Made by a program: the position numbers and the translations under genes. From an uncultured Clostridia bacterium (lineage in GTDB: Bacteria; Bacillota; Clostridia; Oscillospirales; Acutalibacteraceae), in contig CAMFYM010000013.1 in NCBI GenBank assembly GCA_946002045.1, positions 1 through 20,478 on the forward strand: DNA of 20,478 nucleotides, written 5' to 3'. Below, in pieces: positions 1 to 8,427 of this stretch. Every line of letters begins with the position of its first letter. The stretch's first letter is position 1. The notes below the pieces were generated by a model. The model was not told the DNA's origin and searched no databases. It saw only the letters and a program-made list of their open reading frames with translations.

Positions 1-45
1 GATTCCTCTACGTCTCGTGGGCTCGGAGATGTGTATAAGAGACAG
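1..45. other. Nextera adapter and i7 index (sequencing artefact)
   Basis: This is not genomic DNA. Bases 12-45 match the 34-base Nextera Read 2 adapter, ending in the 19-base Tn5 mosaic end AGATGTGTATAAGAGACAG at 27-45. Bases 4-11 are TCCTCTAC, the primer-strand form of Nextera index N712, and bases 1-3 (GAT) fit the end of the P7 primer. The order P7 end, i7 index, Read 2 adapter, insert is the reverse complement of a read that ran through a short insert. Genomic sequence starts at about base 46. The adapter identification is from memory of Illumina sequences, but the match is contiguous. Confidence 0.97.
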
Positions 46-77
46 GTGTTAATTTTAAGTCAATTTTATGTTTTTAT

Positions 78-106
78 TTGCTTATTCTTTATAAATATAG
101 TATAAT
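78..106 (+). promoter_or_regulatory. Candidate sigma-A promoter of the ymdB operon
   Basis: A perfect -10 box TATAAT lies at 101-106. A weak -35 box TTGCTT lies at 78-83, with a 17 bp spacer. Transcription would start near 113, about 30 bases before the ymdB start. The region is very AT-rich, so the -35 box is uncertain. Confidence 0.5.
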
Positions 107-142
107 TAGATAGATATACAAATATAGAAATGGTGTATAAAT

Positions 143-916
143 TTGAAAATATTAACAATCGGTGATGTGGTATCATCACAAGGATGCGAATATTTAAGGC
201 AACAGCTACCGAAATTAAAGAGAGAGCTTGGTGCCGATATTGTAATTGTCAATGGCGAAAACTCTGCCGTAGGTAACGGAATACTGCCACAAAGCGCTAA
301 CCATATATTAGACAGTGGTGCCGATATTATAACCCTTGGCAACCACGGCTTAAAGCGTAGAGAAATTTACGATTACCTTGATGCTGACAATCCTGTTATC
401 CGACCTGCAAATTATCACCCATCAGCACCGGGTAAATGCTATGCAATTATCGACAAGGGTGCATATCGAGTTGCCGTAATCAATCTTCAAGGCTCTGTTT
501 ATATGGAAAGCATTGAAAATCCATTTAATGTAATCGACAAAATAATTAAAGAAATTAACGATTTAGGTGTTAAAATAATAATTGTGGATTTTCACGCAGA
601 GGCTACATCAGAGAAAAGAGCAATGGGATTTTATCTGGACGGCAGAATATCTGCTCTTTTCGGCACGCACACTCATGTGCAAACTAATGATAATCAGGTA
701 CTGCCAAAGGGCACAGGATACATTACGGATTTAGGAATGACAGGGCCATATTACAGTGTTTTGGGTGTATCACCTGAGATTGTGATTGAAAAGCTGAAAA
801 CAAATTTGCCTGTTAGATTTATTAACCCGGATGGTCCTTGTGTTCTTGAGGGCTGCTTGTTTGAAATTGATAATAAAACAGGAAAAACTATTAACACCAC
901 TTTGATACGGAGGTAA
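143..916 (+). CDS. ymdB: YmdB-family metallophosphoesterase (2',3'-cyclic-nucleotide phosphodiesterase)
   Basis: Cytoplasmic calcineurin-like phosphodiesterase of 257 residues, close to the family length. Family members hydrolyse 2',3'-cyclic nucleotides; Bacillus YmdB affects biofilm and motility decisions and RNA turnover. Visible metal-site residues follow the family pattern: D8 in IGDVV, E39 and N40 in NGEN, N67 and H68 in GNH, H151 in DFHAEATSEK, and H176 and H178 in GTHTHVQT, followed by ITDLGMTGP. The start is TTG at 143, because it places the conserved KILTIGDV at the N-terminus and no in-frame ATG lies upstream; the ribosome binding site is weak. The residue after GNH is G where I recall T being common. 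It is the first gene of the plus-strand block, ending 2 bases before the next start. The family call is firm; the physiological role here is inferred. Confidence 0.93.
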   Translation: MKILTIGDVVSSQGCEYLRQQLPKLKRELGADIVIVNGENSAVGNGILPQSANHILDSGADIITLGNHGLKRREIYDYLDADNPVIRPANYHPSAPGKCYAIIDKGAYRVAVINLQGSVYMESIENPFNVIDKIIKEINDLGVKIIIVDFHAEATSEKRAMGFYLDGRISALFGTHTHVQTNDNQVLPKGTGYITDLGMTGPYYSVLGVSPEIVIEKLKTNLPVRFINPDGPCVLEGCLFEIDNKTGKTINTTLIRR

Positions 917-918
917 CG

Positions 919-2406
919 ATGCAAAAAAAATATATTGCTCTTGCTTTAGTCCTTGCAATAATTATCTCCTGCTTTACAGGCTGTGCATCGCAGACAGAGG
1001 ATAACAGGACCGTTACAGCTGTTTCCACAACAGCTAAAGAAAAGGATAACTCAACCTTTAAGCTAAGCTACACACAGGCAGACAGCCTTGACCCATTTAA
1101 AGCTAAGACGCAAAACAATCAGGTGCTTGCATCTTTGGTATTTGAATCACTGTTTGATATTGATGAAAATTATGAGCCGATAAATAATATTGCCACAGGA
1201 TACGAATTCACAGACAGCAAAACATTGAGGGTGGATATTGACACTAATCTTAAGTTTTCCGACGGCAGCAGTATTGATACGCAGGATGTTGTTTTTTCAA
1301 TCAACGCTGCAAAAAAATCTCCTGCCTATGGCAGTGCTTTAGGTATAATTGACTCAGCATATGCTAACGGTAATTCCGTTATTATTGACCTTAATTATCC
1401 AAATCCGTATGCAGTTAATCTGCTGACCTTCCCTATTTCATCTGTTGACGATGACAGCGACGGATACCCTATCGGCAACGGCAGATATGCTTATAAAACA
1501 GAAAATGAGAAAACTGTATTAAAGGCTACAACCATTAACGGCTTTGACCCGTATATTGCCACAATTTCACTTGTTAATATTGCAGCAGCAGACTCAATCG
1601 ACAATGCTGTTAATATCGGCAATATTTCCTTTGCCTTTAGGGATATGAGCACAGATACATCAAAGCGTCTGTCCTGTGCAAAAAAGGCAGTTAATATGAA
1701 CAACCTCGTATTTTTAGGTGTTAATTCATATTCGGGAATTACTGCTAACGCAAAAATCAGGCAGGCAATATCACTGGCAGTTGACAGACAGCTGCTTTGT
1801 GAAAGTGCATATTCAGGATATGCAAGCAAGGCGTCGTCAATATTTAATCCTGCCTTTAAGGCTGCAGGCGAAATTAACCTGTTTTCCGAAAATGCAGACA
1901 CATCAATGGCAAAGCAAACGGTTAATCTAAGCGAGATTGACAGTAAAAGCCTTTCGCTGAATATTTTAACAAACAGTAATGAAAACAAGGTTGCCTGTGC
2001 TAATTTAATCAAAACACAGTTAGAGGCAGCAGGCTTTGCCGTTAGTATTGACAAGGTTAGCACCAATGAATATAAAAGAAGAATCAAAAACGGTGAATTT
2101 GATCTTTATATAGGCGAAATAAAAATTACCGACGATATGTGCCTGTACCCATTCTTTAGCACAAAGGGTGGAGGAAGATACGGTATAAATCTAAAAAAGC
2201 TAAAGTGTGACGATTTGTATAATCAATACCTTTCAGGTGAGGTTGAACTGGGAAAATTTGTTCTTGCGTTTAATGAAGAAATGCCCTACATTCCTTTACT
2301 TTATAAGAAAGGTATGATATGCTACACTAAAGCCTTGAAGGGCGATATGCAGGGATACTACGGCAACTACTTTGTTAACATTGACAGCTGGAGCTTTACT
2401 CCGTGA
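919..2406 (+). CDS. ABC transporter substrate-binding lipoprotein, SBP family 5 (peptide/nickel type)
   Basis: Predicted extracytoplasmic solute-binding lipoprotein of 495 residues. The N-terminus has K3K4, a hydrophobic stretch (about 5-18) and the lipobox F19-T20-G21-C22, so C22 should be lipidated. A Ser/Thr-rich linker (about 23-45) leads into the fold. SBP family 5 features are the early LDPF motif, the VFESLFDID segment, LKFSDGSSIDTQDVVFSI and the C-terminal MPYIPLLYK stretch, all typical of OppA/DppA-like proteins. Binding by oligopeptide is the likeliest; nickel or another solute cannot be excluded. The start is supported by GGAGG at 909-913, which overlaps the end of ymdB, with a 2-base gap. 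No permease or ATPase gene is in the window, so it is an orphan component that either uses a transporter encoded elsewhere or serves as a sensor or chaperone. Confidence 0.88.
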   Translation: MQKKYIALALVLAIIISCFTGCASQTEDNRTVTAVSTTAKEKDNSTFKLSYTQADSLDPFKAKTQNNQVLASLVFESLFDIDENYEPINNIATGYEFTDSKTLRVDIDTNLKFSDGSSIDTQDVVFSINAAKKSPAYGSALGIIDSAYANGNSVIIDLNYPNPYAVNLLTFPISSVDDDSDGYPIGNGRYAYKTENEKTVLKATTINGFDPYIATISLVNIAAADSIDNAVNIGNISFAFRDMSTDTSKRLSCAKKAVNMNNLVFLGVNSYSGITANAKIRQAISLAVDRQLLCESAYSGYASKASSIFNPAFKAAGEINLFSENADTSMAKQTVNLSEIDSKSLSLNILTNSNENKVACANLIKTQLEAAGFAVSIDKVSTNEYKRRIKNGEFDLYIGEIKITDDMCLYPFFSTKGGGRYGINLKKLKCDDLYNQYLSGEVELGKFVLAFNEEMPYIPLLYKKGMICYTKALKGDMQGYYGNYFVNIDSWSFTP

Positions 2407-2479
2407 TACAGTCAATAGCAAGTAATCCCTGTATAACGAAGAAGCAGATTAAGCTTGAATTTATTTTGGAGGTATTCTT

Positions 2480-2836
2480 ATGATTAAGCTGGAAAACCCA
2501 AATGGATATATCGAAATCACAAATAATTATTTTGCAAATCTTGTTGGCAGAGCTGCACAAAGCTGCTTTGGTGTTACAGGCATGGTAAACAGCAATGCTT
2601 ATCAAAACATCAAATCTGCAATTAAAAGCAAGGTTACACATGAGAACTATCACCAGGGCGTTTATGTAAAAAGCGTCAACGGTAATTTGATTATTGACTT
2701 GCATATTTCTGTTTCATACGGTGTTAATATTAACGCTATTGTTGAAAGCATAGTTAATAAGGTTAGATATACTGTTGAAGAGGCAACAGACCTTAAGGTA
2801 TCAAAGGTAAATGTCTATATTGACGCACTTAACTGA
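2480..2836 (+). CDS. Asp23/Gls24 family envelope stress response protein
   Basis: Small cytoplasmic protein of 118 residues with an Asp23 domain over nearly its whole length: an opening GYIEITNNYFANLVG, the segment CFGVTGM, then IDLHISVSYGVNINAIVESI and a closing KVNVYID strand. Family members are linked to cell-envelope homeostasis, and the single-domain form encoded just before fakA corresponds in position to Bacillus YloU. The start follows GGAGG at 2468-2472, 7 bases before the ATG. It lies 73 bases after the lipoprotein gene and 13 bases before fakA, so it is probably co-transcribed with fakA. No membrane segment is seen. The biochemical function of this form is not known. Confidence 0.9.
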   Translation: MIKLENPNGYIEITNNYFANLVGRAAQSCFGVTGMVNSNAYQNIKSAIKSKVTHENYHQGVYVKSVNGNLIIDLHISVSYGVNINAIVESIVNKVRYTVEEATDLKVSKVNVYIDALN

Positions 2837-2838
2837 TT

Positions 2839-2843
2839 GGAGA
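2839..2843 (+). promoter_or_regulatory. Ribosome binding site fixing the fakA start
   Basis: GGAGA at 2839-2843 lies 6 bases before the ATG at 2850. An in-frame ATG further upstream at 2811 lies inside the asp23-family gene and lacks such a site, so 2850 is chosen. Confidence 0.75.
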
Positions 2844-2849
2844 AATACT

Positions 2850-4514
2850 ATGATAACCGGTTTAATGTTTCGTGATTCTATAATTTCGGCTGCTAATAAT
2901 ATTGCTAACAGCAGACAGGCAGTAGATGCTTTGAATATTTTTCCTGTTCCCGATGGTGACACAGGCACAAATATGAGTATGACAATCGGTGCTGCTGCAA
3001 GAGAAATGACTGCTCTGCCCGACACCTGTACTATTGAGGAGGCATCTGCACAATGTGCGTCTGCACTTCTTCGTGGTGCAAGAGGTAACTCCGGCGTTAT
3101 CCTTTCGCTTATATTCCGTGGATTTTCAAAGGCATTCAAGGGACTTAAGGAGGCAGGCTCAAAGGATATTGCCAACGCATTTAAGGAAGGTGTTGACGCT
3201 GCATACAAGGCAGTAATGAAGCCTACCGAGGGCACAATCCTTACTGTTATCAGAGAGGCAAAGGACGCTGCTGTTGAAATGGCAGGCATACAGGATGAGC
3301 CGTTAGAGGTTGCATTTGCAGCTCTTCAGGCAGGTAAGGCAGCCCTTGCAAAAACTCCGGAGCTTTTGCCTGTATTAAAAAAAGCAGGTGTTGTTGACGC
3401 AGGTGGACAGGGACTTATCCTTATTTTTGAGGGTATGGAAAGTGTTTGGCACAACGGTGTTATTGTTCAGCCTATTGATGGCGAGCACGGAGTAACGCCT
3501 GTTTCTATGCCGTCAAAATCTACTGTTGCCAACGCATCTGATGATATTGAATTCGGATACTGCTCTGAATTTTTAATTGAAAAGGCTGATACTGCCAAGG
3601 AAAAGGACCCACTTAAGCTGAGAGCTTATCTTGAATCAATCGGCGACTGCGTTGTTGTTGTTGATGATAACGATATTATTAAGGTTCATGTTCACTCAAA
3701 TGAGCCGGGTAATGTTATTCAGTCAGCGCTCAAATACGGTCAGCTTATAAATATAAAAATAGACAATATGCGTTACCAGCACGCTAATGCAGAGGTTGGT
3801 GTTAAAGAGGGCGAAAAGGTTATTGAGCCTGTTGTGACTGCACCTGAAAACGATTACGGCTTTGTGGCTGTTTGTGCAGGTGACGGACTTACAGAGTTAT
3901 TTAAGGATATTGGTGCAGATGTTGTTGTTAGTGGTGGACAAACAATGAATCCATCCACAGACGATATTCTTAATGCAGTTATGAGTACCCCTGCCAAAAC
4001 AGTATTCGTTTTGCCGAATAACAAAAATATTATTATGGCTGCCGAGCAGGCAATTCCTCTTGCACAGGACAGAGAGGTTAGAGTGCTGCAAACAAAAACA
4101 ATTCCTCAAGGTATTTCTGCTATGCTTTCCTTTGACGATAGCGCTGACCCTGACGAAAACCAAATGGCTATGATGTCTGCTGCCGAAATGGTAGAAACGG
4201 CACAGGTTACTTTTGCTGCCCGTGATAGCGAAATTGACGGCAAGGAAGTGCACAAGGGCGAGATAATGGGTCTATGCAACGGCAAAATCAAGTTTATTGG
4301 CAACAATATTACTGATATTGCCTTTAAGTCAACCGACAAGCTTTTCAAAAAGAACGAGCATTCACTAATCACAATCATCTATGGCGAGGGTGTTAGTGAG
4401 GAGCAGGCAGCAGAGGTTGAAGACAGACTTCAGAGCAAGTACGGCTCTGATGTTGAAATCAGCATCGTTGACGGAGGTCAGCCGATTTATTACTTTATTA
4501 TTTCCGTGGAGTAA
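2850..4514 (+). CDS. fakA: DAK2-domain fatty acid kinase catalytic subunit FakA (YloV)
   Basis: ATP-binding kinase subunit of 554 residues, almost the same length as Bacillus YloV. In the family, FakA phosphorylates fatty acids carried by a separate FakB (DegV) protein, giving acyl-phosphate for phospholipid synthesis by PlsY and PlsX. The N-terminal DAK2 domain (about 1-200) opens with MITGLMFRDSII and carries the nucleotide/magnesium motif FPVPDGDTGTNM, with D35, D37 and N41; GARGNSGVILS follows. The middle and C-terminal part (about 240-554) matches the FakA-type domain that contacts FakB, ending in GGQPIYYFIISVE. The start is set by homology and a GGAGA site. No fakB gene lies in the window. 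It sits between an asp23-family gene and recG, a neighbourhood conserved in Firmicutes. Function is assigned by family, with high confidence. Confidence 0.92.
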   Translation: MITGLMFRDSIISAANNIANSRQAVDALNIFPVPDGDTGTNMSMTIGAAAREMTALPDTCTIEEASAQCASALLRGARGNSGVILSLIFRGFSKAFKGLKEAGSKDIANAFKEGVDAAYKAVMKPTEGTILTVIREAKDAAVEMAGIQDEPLEVAFAALQAGKAALAKTPELLPVLKKAGVVDAGGQGLILIFEGMESVWHNGVIVQPIDGEHGVTPVSMPSKSTVANASDDIEFGYCSEFLIEKADTAKEKDPLKLRAYLESIGDCVVVVDDNDIIKVHVHSNEPGNVIQSALKYGQLINIKIDNMRYQHANAEVGVKEGEKVIEPVVTAPENDYGFVAVCAGDGLTELFKDIGADVVVSGGQTMNPSTDDILNAVMSTPAKTVFVLPNNKNIIMAAEQAIPLAQDREVRVLQTKTIPQGISAMLSFDDSADPDENQMAMMSAAEMVETAQVTFAARDSEIDGKEVHKGEIMGLCNGKIKFIGNNITDIAFKSTDKLFKKNEHSLITIIYGEGVSEEQAAEVEDRLQSKYGSDVEISIVDGGQPIYYFIISVE

Positions 4515-4517
4515 ACC

Positions 4518-6548
4518 ATGTTAAATCTTGAAAGTAACATAAAATATATTAAGGGTGTTGGCGAAAAAAGAGCCGAGTTGTTTTATAAACTCGGCATCTT
4601 TGATGTTGACTCCCTTATTCATTTTTTTCCAAGAAAATATGAGGATTGGACTGATACAAGGCTTGTTAAGGATACTGCCGACGGTGAAAATGCAGTAATC
4701 AAGGCAACAATGATTACACCTGTTAAGGAAAGCCTTATCAGGCGAGGACTGACACTTTACAAATGCAAATTCTCTGACGGTGAGCAAATAATCAATGTTA
4801 CAATATTCAACAACAAATATCTTGCTAAATCTCTAAGAGTTTATGAGGACTATGTGCTGTTTGGTAAAATTGAAAGAAATTTTACAAGTGCATCAATGTC
4901 CTCCCCCAAAATTGAGACTATCGACAAGGGTGTATATATTCATCCCATTTATTCCTCCACAGACAAGCTAACATCAACTGCCATTGCAAAAATAGTTAAA
5001 ACGGCACTTGACAGTCTTGATACTATTCCCGAAACATTAAGCGACGATATTAAAATAAAATATGACCTTATTTCTCTTGACAGGGCAATCAGGCAAATAC
5101 ACTTCCCTGCTAACGATCAGGAGGCTGCACAGGCAAGAAAAAGACTTATTTTTGAGGAGCTGTTAACCCTTCAATTAGGACTGCTAAAGCTAAAGGGTAA
5201 CAAAATGAAGGAAACCTCCTTGGTGATAAAAAATGATTTTACCAAGGAATTTTTATCAATGCTACCCTACCGACTGACAGGTGCACAAAGCAGGGCTGTG
5301 GCACAATGCGTTAGTGATATGCAGGGCAAATACCCTATGAGCAGGCTGCTTCAGGGAGATGTGGGATCCGGCAAAACTGCCGTTGCAGCAGCGCTTATTT
5401 ATACCGTTATCAAAAACGGCTATCAATGTGCACTTATGGCTCCTACCGAAATACTTGCGTCACAGCATTTTAACAGCATATCAAAGGCTATGAGGGACAC
5501 AGGCATTAACATAAGACTGCTTACCGGCTCCGTTAAGGCATCGGATAAAAAGCAAATTAAGAGGGAGCTTATTGAGGGCAAAATTGATTTACTAATCGGC
5601 ACTCACGCTATTATTCAAAACGATGTTGAATTCAATAATCTTGGATTGGTAATTACCGACGAGCAACACCGATTCGGTGTTAAGCAGAGGGCAAGTCTTG
5701 CTAACAAGGGTAACGGTATTCACACCCTTGTTATGAGTGCCACACCTATTCCGAGAACTCTTGGACTTATCCTTTACGGTGACCTTGATATTAGCATACT
5801 CGACGAGCTGCCACCAGGTAGGCAGGTAATACGCACCGATGTTGTTAATTCAAGCTACAATAAACGAATTTACAAATTCATCAAGGATGCTGTGGCAAGA
5901 GGTGAGCAATGCTACATAATTTGCCCAATGGTTGAGGAAAACGAGGAGCTTGCTGACATAAAATCTGCCCAACAATTTGCCGAGGAATTGTCTCAGGGAG
6001 ATTTTAAGGGATACAATCTCGGATTACTCCATGGCAAAATGAAGCCAAAGGAAAAAGAAAATGTAATGAAATCCTTTTCTAACGGTGATGTGCAAATCCT
6101 TGTGGCAACAACTGTTGTTGAGGTAGGTGTAGATGTGCCTAACGCAACAATTATGGTTATTGAAAACGCAGAGAGATTTGGTTTATCACAGCTTCATCAG
6201 CTACGAGGCAGAATAGGCAGAGGAGATAAAAAGAGTTATTGCATACTTGTTTCCGACTCTGAAAGCGAGGTTTCGGTTAACAGACTGATGATAATGAAAA
6301 AATACAGCGACGGCTTTAAAATATCCGACGAGGATTTAAAGGCAAGAGGTCCCGGTGATTTCTTTGGAGAAAGACAGCACGGTCTGCCAAAGCTGAAAAT
6401 TGCCGATATGCTGGAGGATATGGAGATTTTAAGCCTTGCACAGCAATGCGCAGATGAAATACTCAAGGACGATTACAACCTTGATAAAGAAAAAAATAAA
6501 CATCTTTGCAATTCAATCACAAGGATGTTTAGAGATATAGAGTATTAA
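4518..6548 (+). CDS. recG: ATP-dependent DNA helicase RecG
   Basis: Branched-DNA translocase of 676 residues that reverses stalled replication forks and processes Holliday junctions and R-loops. The N-terminal wedge/OB-fold region (about 1-200) starts with SNIKYIKGVGEKRAELF and FPRKYEDW. The superfamily 2 helicase core shows the Walker A motif GDVGSGKT at 280-287, DEQH from residue 381, SATPIPRT from 407, and VVEVGVDVPNA and LHQLRGRIGRG further on. The C-terminal part has the RecG-type DLKARGPGDFFGERQHG. Length is normal for the family. The ATG lies 3 bases after the fakA stop with GGAG at 4508-4511, so translation is probably coupled. It is the last gene of the plus-strand block and is followed directly by a hairpin terminator. 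Confidence 0.97.
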   Translation: MLNLESNIKYIKGVGEKRAELFYKLGIFDVDSLIHFFPRKYEDWTDTRLVKDTADGENAVIKATMITPVKESLIRRGLTLYKCKFSDGEQIINVTIFNNKYLAKSLRVYEDYVLFGKIERNFTSASMSSPKIETIDKGVYIHPIYSSTDKLTSTAIAKIVKTALDSLDTIPETLSDDIKIKYDLISLDRAIRQIHFPANDQEAAQARKRLIFEELLTLQLGLLKLKGNKMKETSLVIKNDFTKEFLSMLPYRLTGAQSRAVAQCVSDMQGKYPMSRLLQGDVGSGKTAVAAALIYTVIKNGYQCALMAPTEILASQHFNSISKAMRDTGINIRLLTGSVKASDKKQIKRELIEGKIDLLIGTHAIIQNDVEFNNLGLVITDEQHRFGVKQRASLANKGNGIHTLVMSATPIPRTLGLILYGDLDISILDELPPGRQVIRTDVVNSSYNKRIYKFIKDAVARGEQCYIICPMVEENEELADIKSAQQFAEELSQGDFKGYNLGLLHGKMKPKEKENVMKSFSNGDVQILVATTVVEVGVDVPNATIMVIENAERFGLSQLHQLRGRIGRGDKKSYCILVSDSESEVSVNRLMIMKKYSDGFKISDEDLKARGPGDFFGERQHGLPKLKIADMLEDMEILSLAQQCADEILKDDYNLDKEKNKHLCNSITRMFRDIEY

Positions 6549-6581
6549 AAAAGCCGAGTGTGATTTACACTCGGCTTTTTT
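6547..6581. terminator. Bidirectional intrinsic terminator between recG and pckG
   Basis: A perfect 9 bp stem, GCCGAGTGT (6553-6561) with ACACTCGGC (6567-6575), closes a 5-base loop. It has six A's on the left (6547-6552) and six T's on the right (6576-6581), so it can terminate recG transcripts on the plus strand and pckG transcripts on the minus strand. It lies in the 45-base gap between the convergent genes. Confidence 0.95.
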
Positions 6582-6593
6582 GCTTATTATATA

Positions 6594-8375
6594 TTATTTT
6601 TTGAGGTCTGCTTTTACCTCTGCAAGCTCCTTTGCAAGCTCCTCAGGAAGTGTGTCGCCAAACTTAGCATAAAGCTCGTCAACACCCTTAAGCTCCTCTT
6701 CCCAAGCGTTCTTGTCAACATCAAGAATCTTTTCAAGGTCAGCCTCTGTCATATCAAGGCCTTCAAGGTTAATATCCTTTGCATATGGAAGATAACCGAT
6801 TGCAGTTTCCTGTGCATCTACCTTACCGTCGCAACGGTCGATAATCCAATCAAGAACACGAAGGTTGTCGCCGAATCCCGGCCACAGGAAGTTACCCTCA
6901 TCGTCCTTTCTGAACCAGTTAACATTGAAAATCTTTGGTGCCTTTTCAGGGTCAAGTGTTTCACCGATTTCGATCCAATGCTTCCAGTAGTCACCCATAT
7001 TGTAGCCACAGAATGGGAGCATAGCCATTGGGTCACGACGAACAACACCAACTGCACCTGTTGCAGCAGCAGTTGTTTCAGAGCCCATAATTGAGCCTAC
7101 GAATACACCGTGGTTCCAATCCTTTGACTGATATACAAGTGGAGTGAGCTTTGCTCTTCTGCCACCAAATACGATAGCTGAAATAGGAACGCCCTGTGGA
7201 TTCTCAAATTCAGGTGAAATGCAAGGGCAGTTAACAGCAGGAGCTGTAAATCTTGAGTTTGGATGAGCGCCCTTTTCCTCGCTTTCAGCACCGTTCCAAG
7301 GATTGCCCTTCCAGTCAATAGCATTTGTTGGTGGGTTCTTGTCAAGACCCTCCCACCAAACAGTGTTGTTGTCAAGGTTATGACAAACATTAGTAAAGAT
7401 TGTGCCCTGCATTGTTGATTTAAGAGCATTTGGATTTGACTTCATATTTGTACCGGGAGCAACACCAAAGAAGCCGTTTTCAGGGTTGATTGCATAAAGG
7501 CGACCGTCAGGACCTTTTCTGATCCAAGAAATATCATCACCTACGCACCATACCTTGTAGCCCTTCTTCTCATATCCCTCAGGTGGGATAAGCATTGCAA
7601 GGTTTGTTTTACCACATGCTGATGGGAATGCAGCACAAATATACTTTGTTTCGCCTGATGGCTTTTGAAGACCAAGGATGAGCATATGCTCTGCCTGCCA
7701 GCCCTCGTTCTTACCAAGGTAAGATGCTATACGAAGTGCAAAGCACTTTTTGCCGAGAAGCACATTACCACCGTATGCAGAGTTTACGGAAATGATTGTG
7801 TTATCCTCAGGGAACTGACAAATCCATCTGTTCTCAGGGTCAACATTACATTTACAGTGCATACCACGAACCCAATCATTTGAATCGCCAAGGCAATCAA
7901 GAACAGCCTTGCCCACTCTTGTCATGATGTTCATATTAAGAACAACATAAATTGAGTCTGTAATCTCAATACCAATCTTTGAGAAAGGTGAACCAACAGG
8001 ACCCATTGAGTAAGGGATGATATACATTGTTCTGCCCTCATATGAGCCTGCTGCGATATTGTAAAGCATTTCGTAGCACTTTTCAGGATCCATCCAGTGA
8101 TTTGTAGGACCTGCGTCTTTTTCGTTCTTAGTGCAGATAAGAGTTCTGTCTTCAACACGAGCAACGTCGTTTTCTGCTGTTCTGTGAAGGTAGCAGTCAG
8201 GAAGAAGCTCCTCGTTAAGCTTAACCATTTCGCCTGTTTCAACAGCCTCTGCCTTCAGAGCGTCAATTTGCTCCTTTGAGCCGTCAATCCAAACAATATT
8301 TGATGGCTTAAGAAGTTCAACCTTCTCATCTAACCAAGCAAGCAAAGACTTGTTTGAAGTAAGATTTGTTTCCAT
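6594..8375 (-). CDS. pckG: Phosphoenolpyruvate carboxykinase (GTP)
   Basis: Cytosolic enzyme of 593 residues interconverting oxaloacetate plus GTP with phosphoenolpyruvate, GDP and CO2. Length and sequence match the GTP-dependent family rather than the shorter ATP-dependent one. Visible hallmarks are VNSAYGGNVLLGKKC around 197-211, H230, the kinase-1a loop with the reactive cysteine FPSACGKTN (C254, K256, T257), the metal-binding DD at 280-281, and the guanine-site region PEFENPQGVPISAIVFGGRRA. The ATG follows AAGGAGA at good spacing. It converges on recG across a shared terminator and has its own promoter upstream. It may serve gluconeogenesis or anaplerotic CO2 fixation; the direction used here cannot be read from sequence. 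Confidence 0.97.
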   Translation of the reverse strand: METNLTSNKSLLAWLDEKVELLKPSNIVWIDGSKEQIDALKAEAVETGEMVKLNEELLPDCYLHRTAENDVARVEDRTLICTKNEKDAGPTNHWMDPEKCYEMLYNIAAGSYEGRTMYIIPYSMGPVGSPFSKIGIEITDSIYVVLNMNIMTRVGKAVLDCLGDSNDWVRGMHCKCNVDPENRWICQFPEDNTIISVNSAYGGNVLLGKKCFALRIASYLGKNEGWQAEHMLILGLQKPSGETKYICAAFPSACGKTNLAMLIPPEGYEKKGYKVWCVGDDISWIRKGPDGRLYAINPENGFFGVAPGTNMKSNPNALKSTMQGTIFTNVCHNLDNNTVWWEGLDKNPPTNAIDWKGNPWNGAESEEKGAHPNSRFTAPAVNCPCISPEFENPQGVPISAIVFGGRRAKLTPLVYQSKDWNHGVFVGSIMGSETTAAATGAVGVVRRDPMAMLPFCGYNMGDYWKHWIEIGETLDPEKAPKIFNVNWFRKDDEGNFLWPGFGDNLRVLDWIIDRCDGKVDAQETAIGYLPYAKDINLEGLDMTEADLEKILDVDKNAWEEELKGVDELYAKFGDTLPEELAKELAEVKADLKK

Positions 8376-8409
8376 TTTATATTCTCCTTTACATAATTTG
8401 CAATATAAA

Positions 8410-8427
8410 AATTATCCCAAGATAATT
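8410..8427. promoter_or_regulatory. Inverted repeat just downstream of the pckG transcription start
   Basis: Perfect 7 bp arms AATTATC (8410-8416) and GATAATT (8421-8427) flank CCAA. It lies at roughly +4 to +21 of the predicted pckG transcript. It could be a repressor operator, or chance in AT-rich DNA. No known regulator motif is recognised. Confidence 0.4.

Noticed and set aside
27..45. Tn5 mosaic end read as the end of a natural transposon
   Set aside because: It is contiguous with Illumina adapter and index bases, so it comes from library preparation.
1491..2087. 198-codon open frame antisense to the substrate-binding protein gene
   Set aside because: The plus-strand frame has clear family motifs, a lipobox and a ribosome binding site. 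The antisense frame has no recognisable domain and lies in a register often kept open by codon bias.
2409..2437. Possible internal promoter before the asp23-family gene (CAGTCA, 17 bp, TATAAC)
   Set aside because: The -35 box matches only three of six positions, so an internal start is possible but not supported over read-through.
2811..2849. Longer fakA starting at the in-frame ATG at 2811
   Set aside because: This start lies within the asp23-family gene, has no ribosome binding site and adds residues absent from the family, while the ATG at 2850 has a GGAGA site and matches the MITGL family start.
2801..3289. 162-codon open frame antisense to fakA
   Set aside because: It is Ala/Ile/Ser-rich in the way shadow frames are and overlaps the strongly conserved DAK2 domain.
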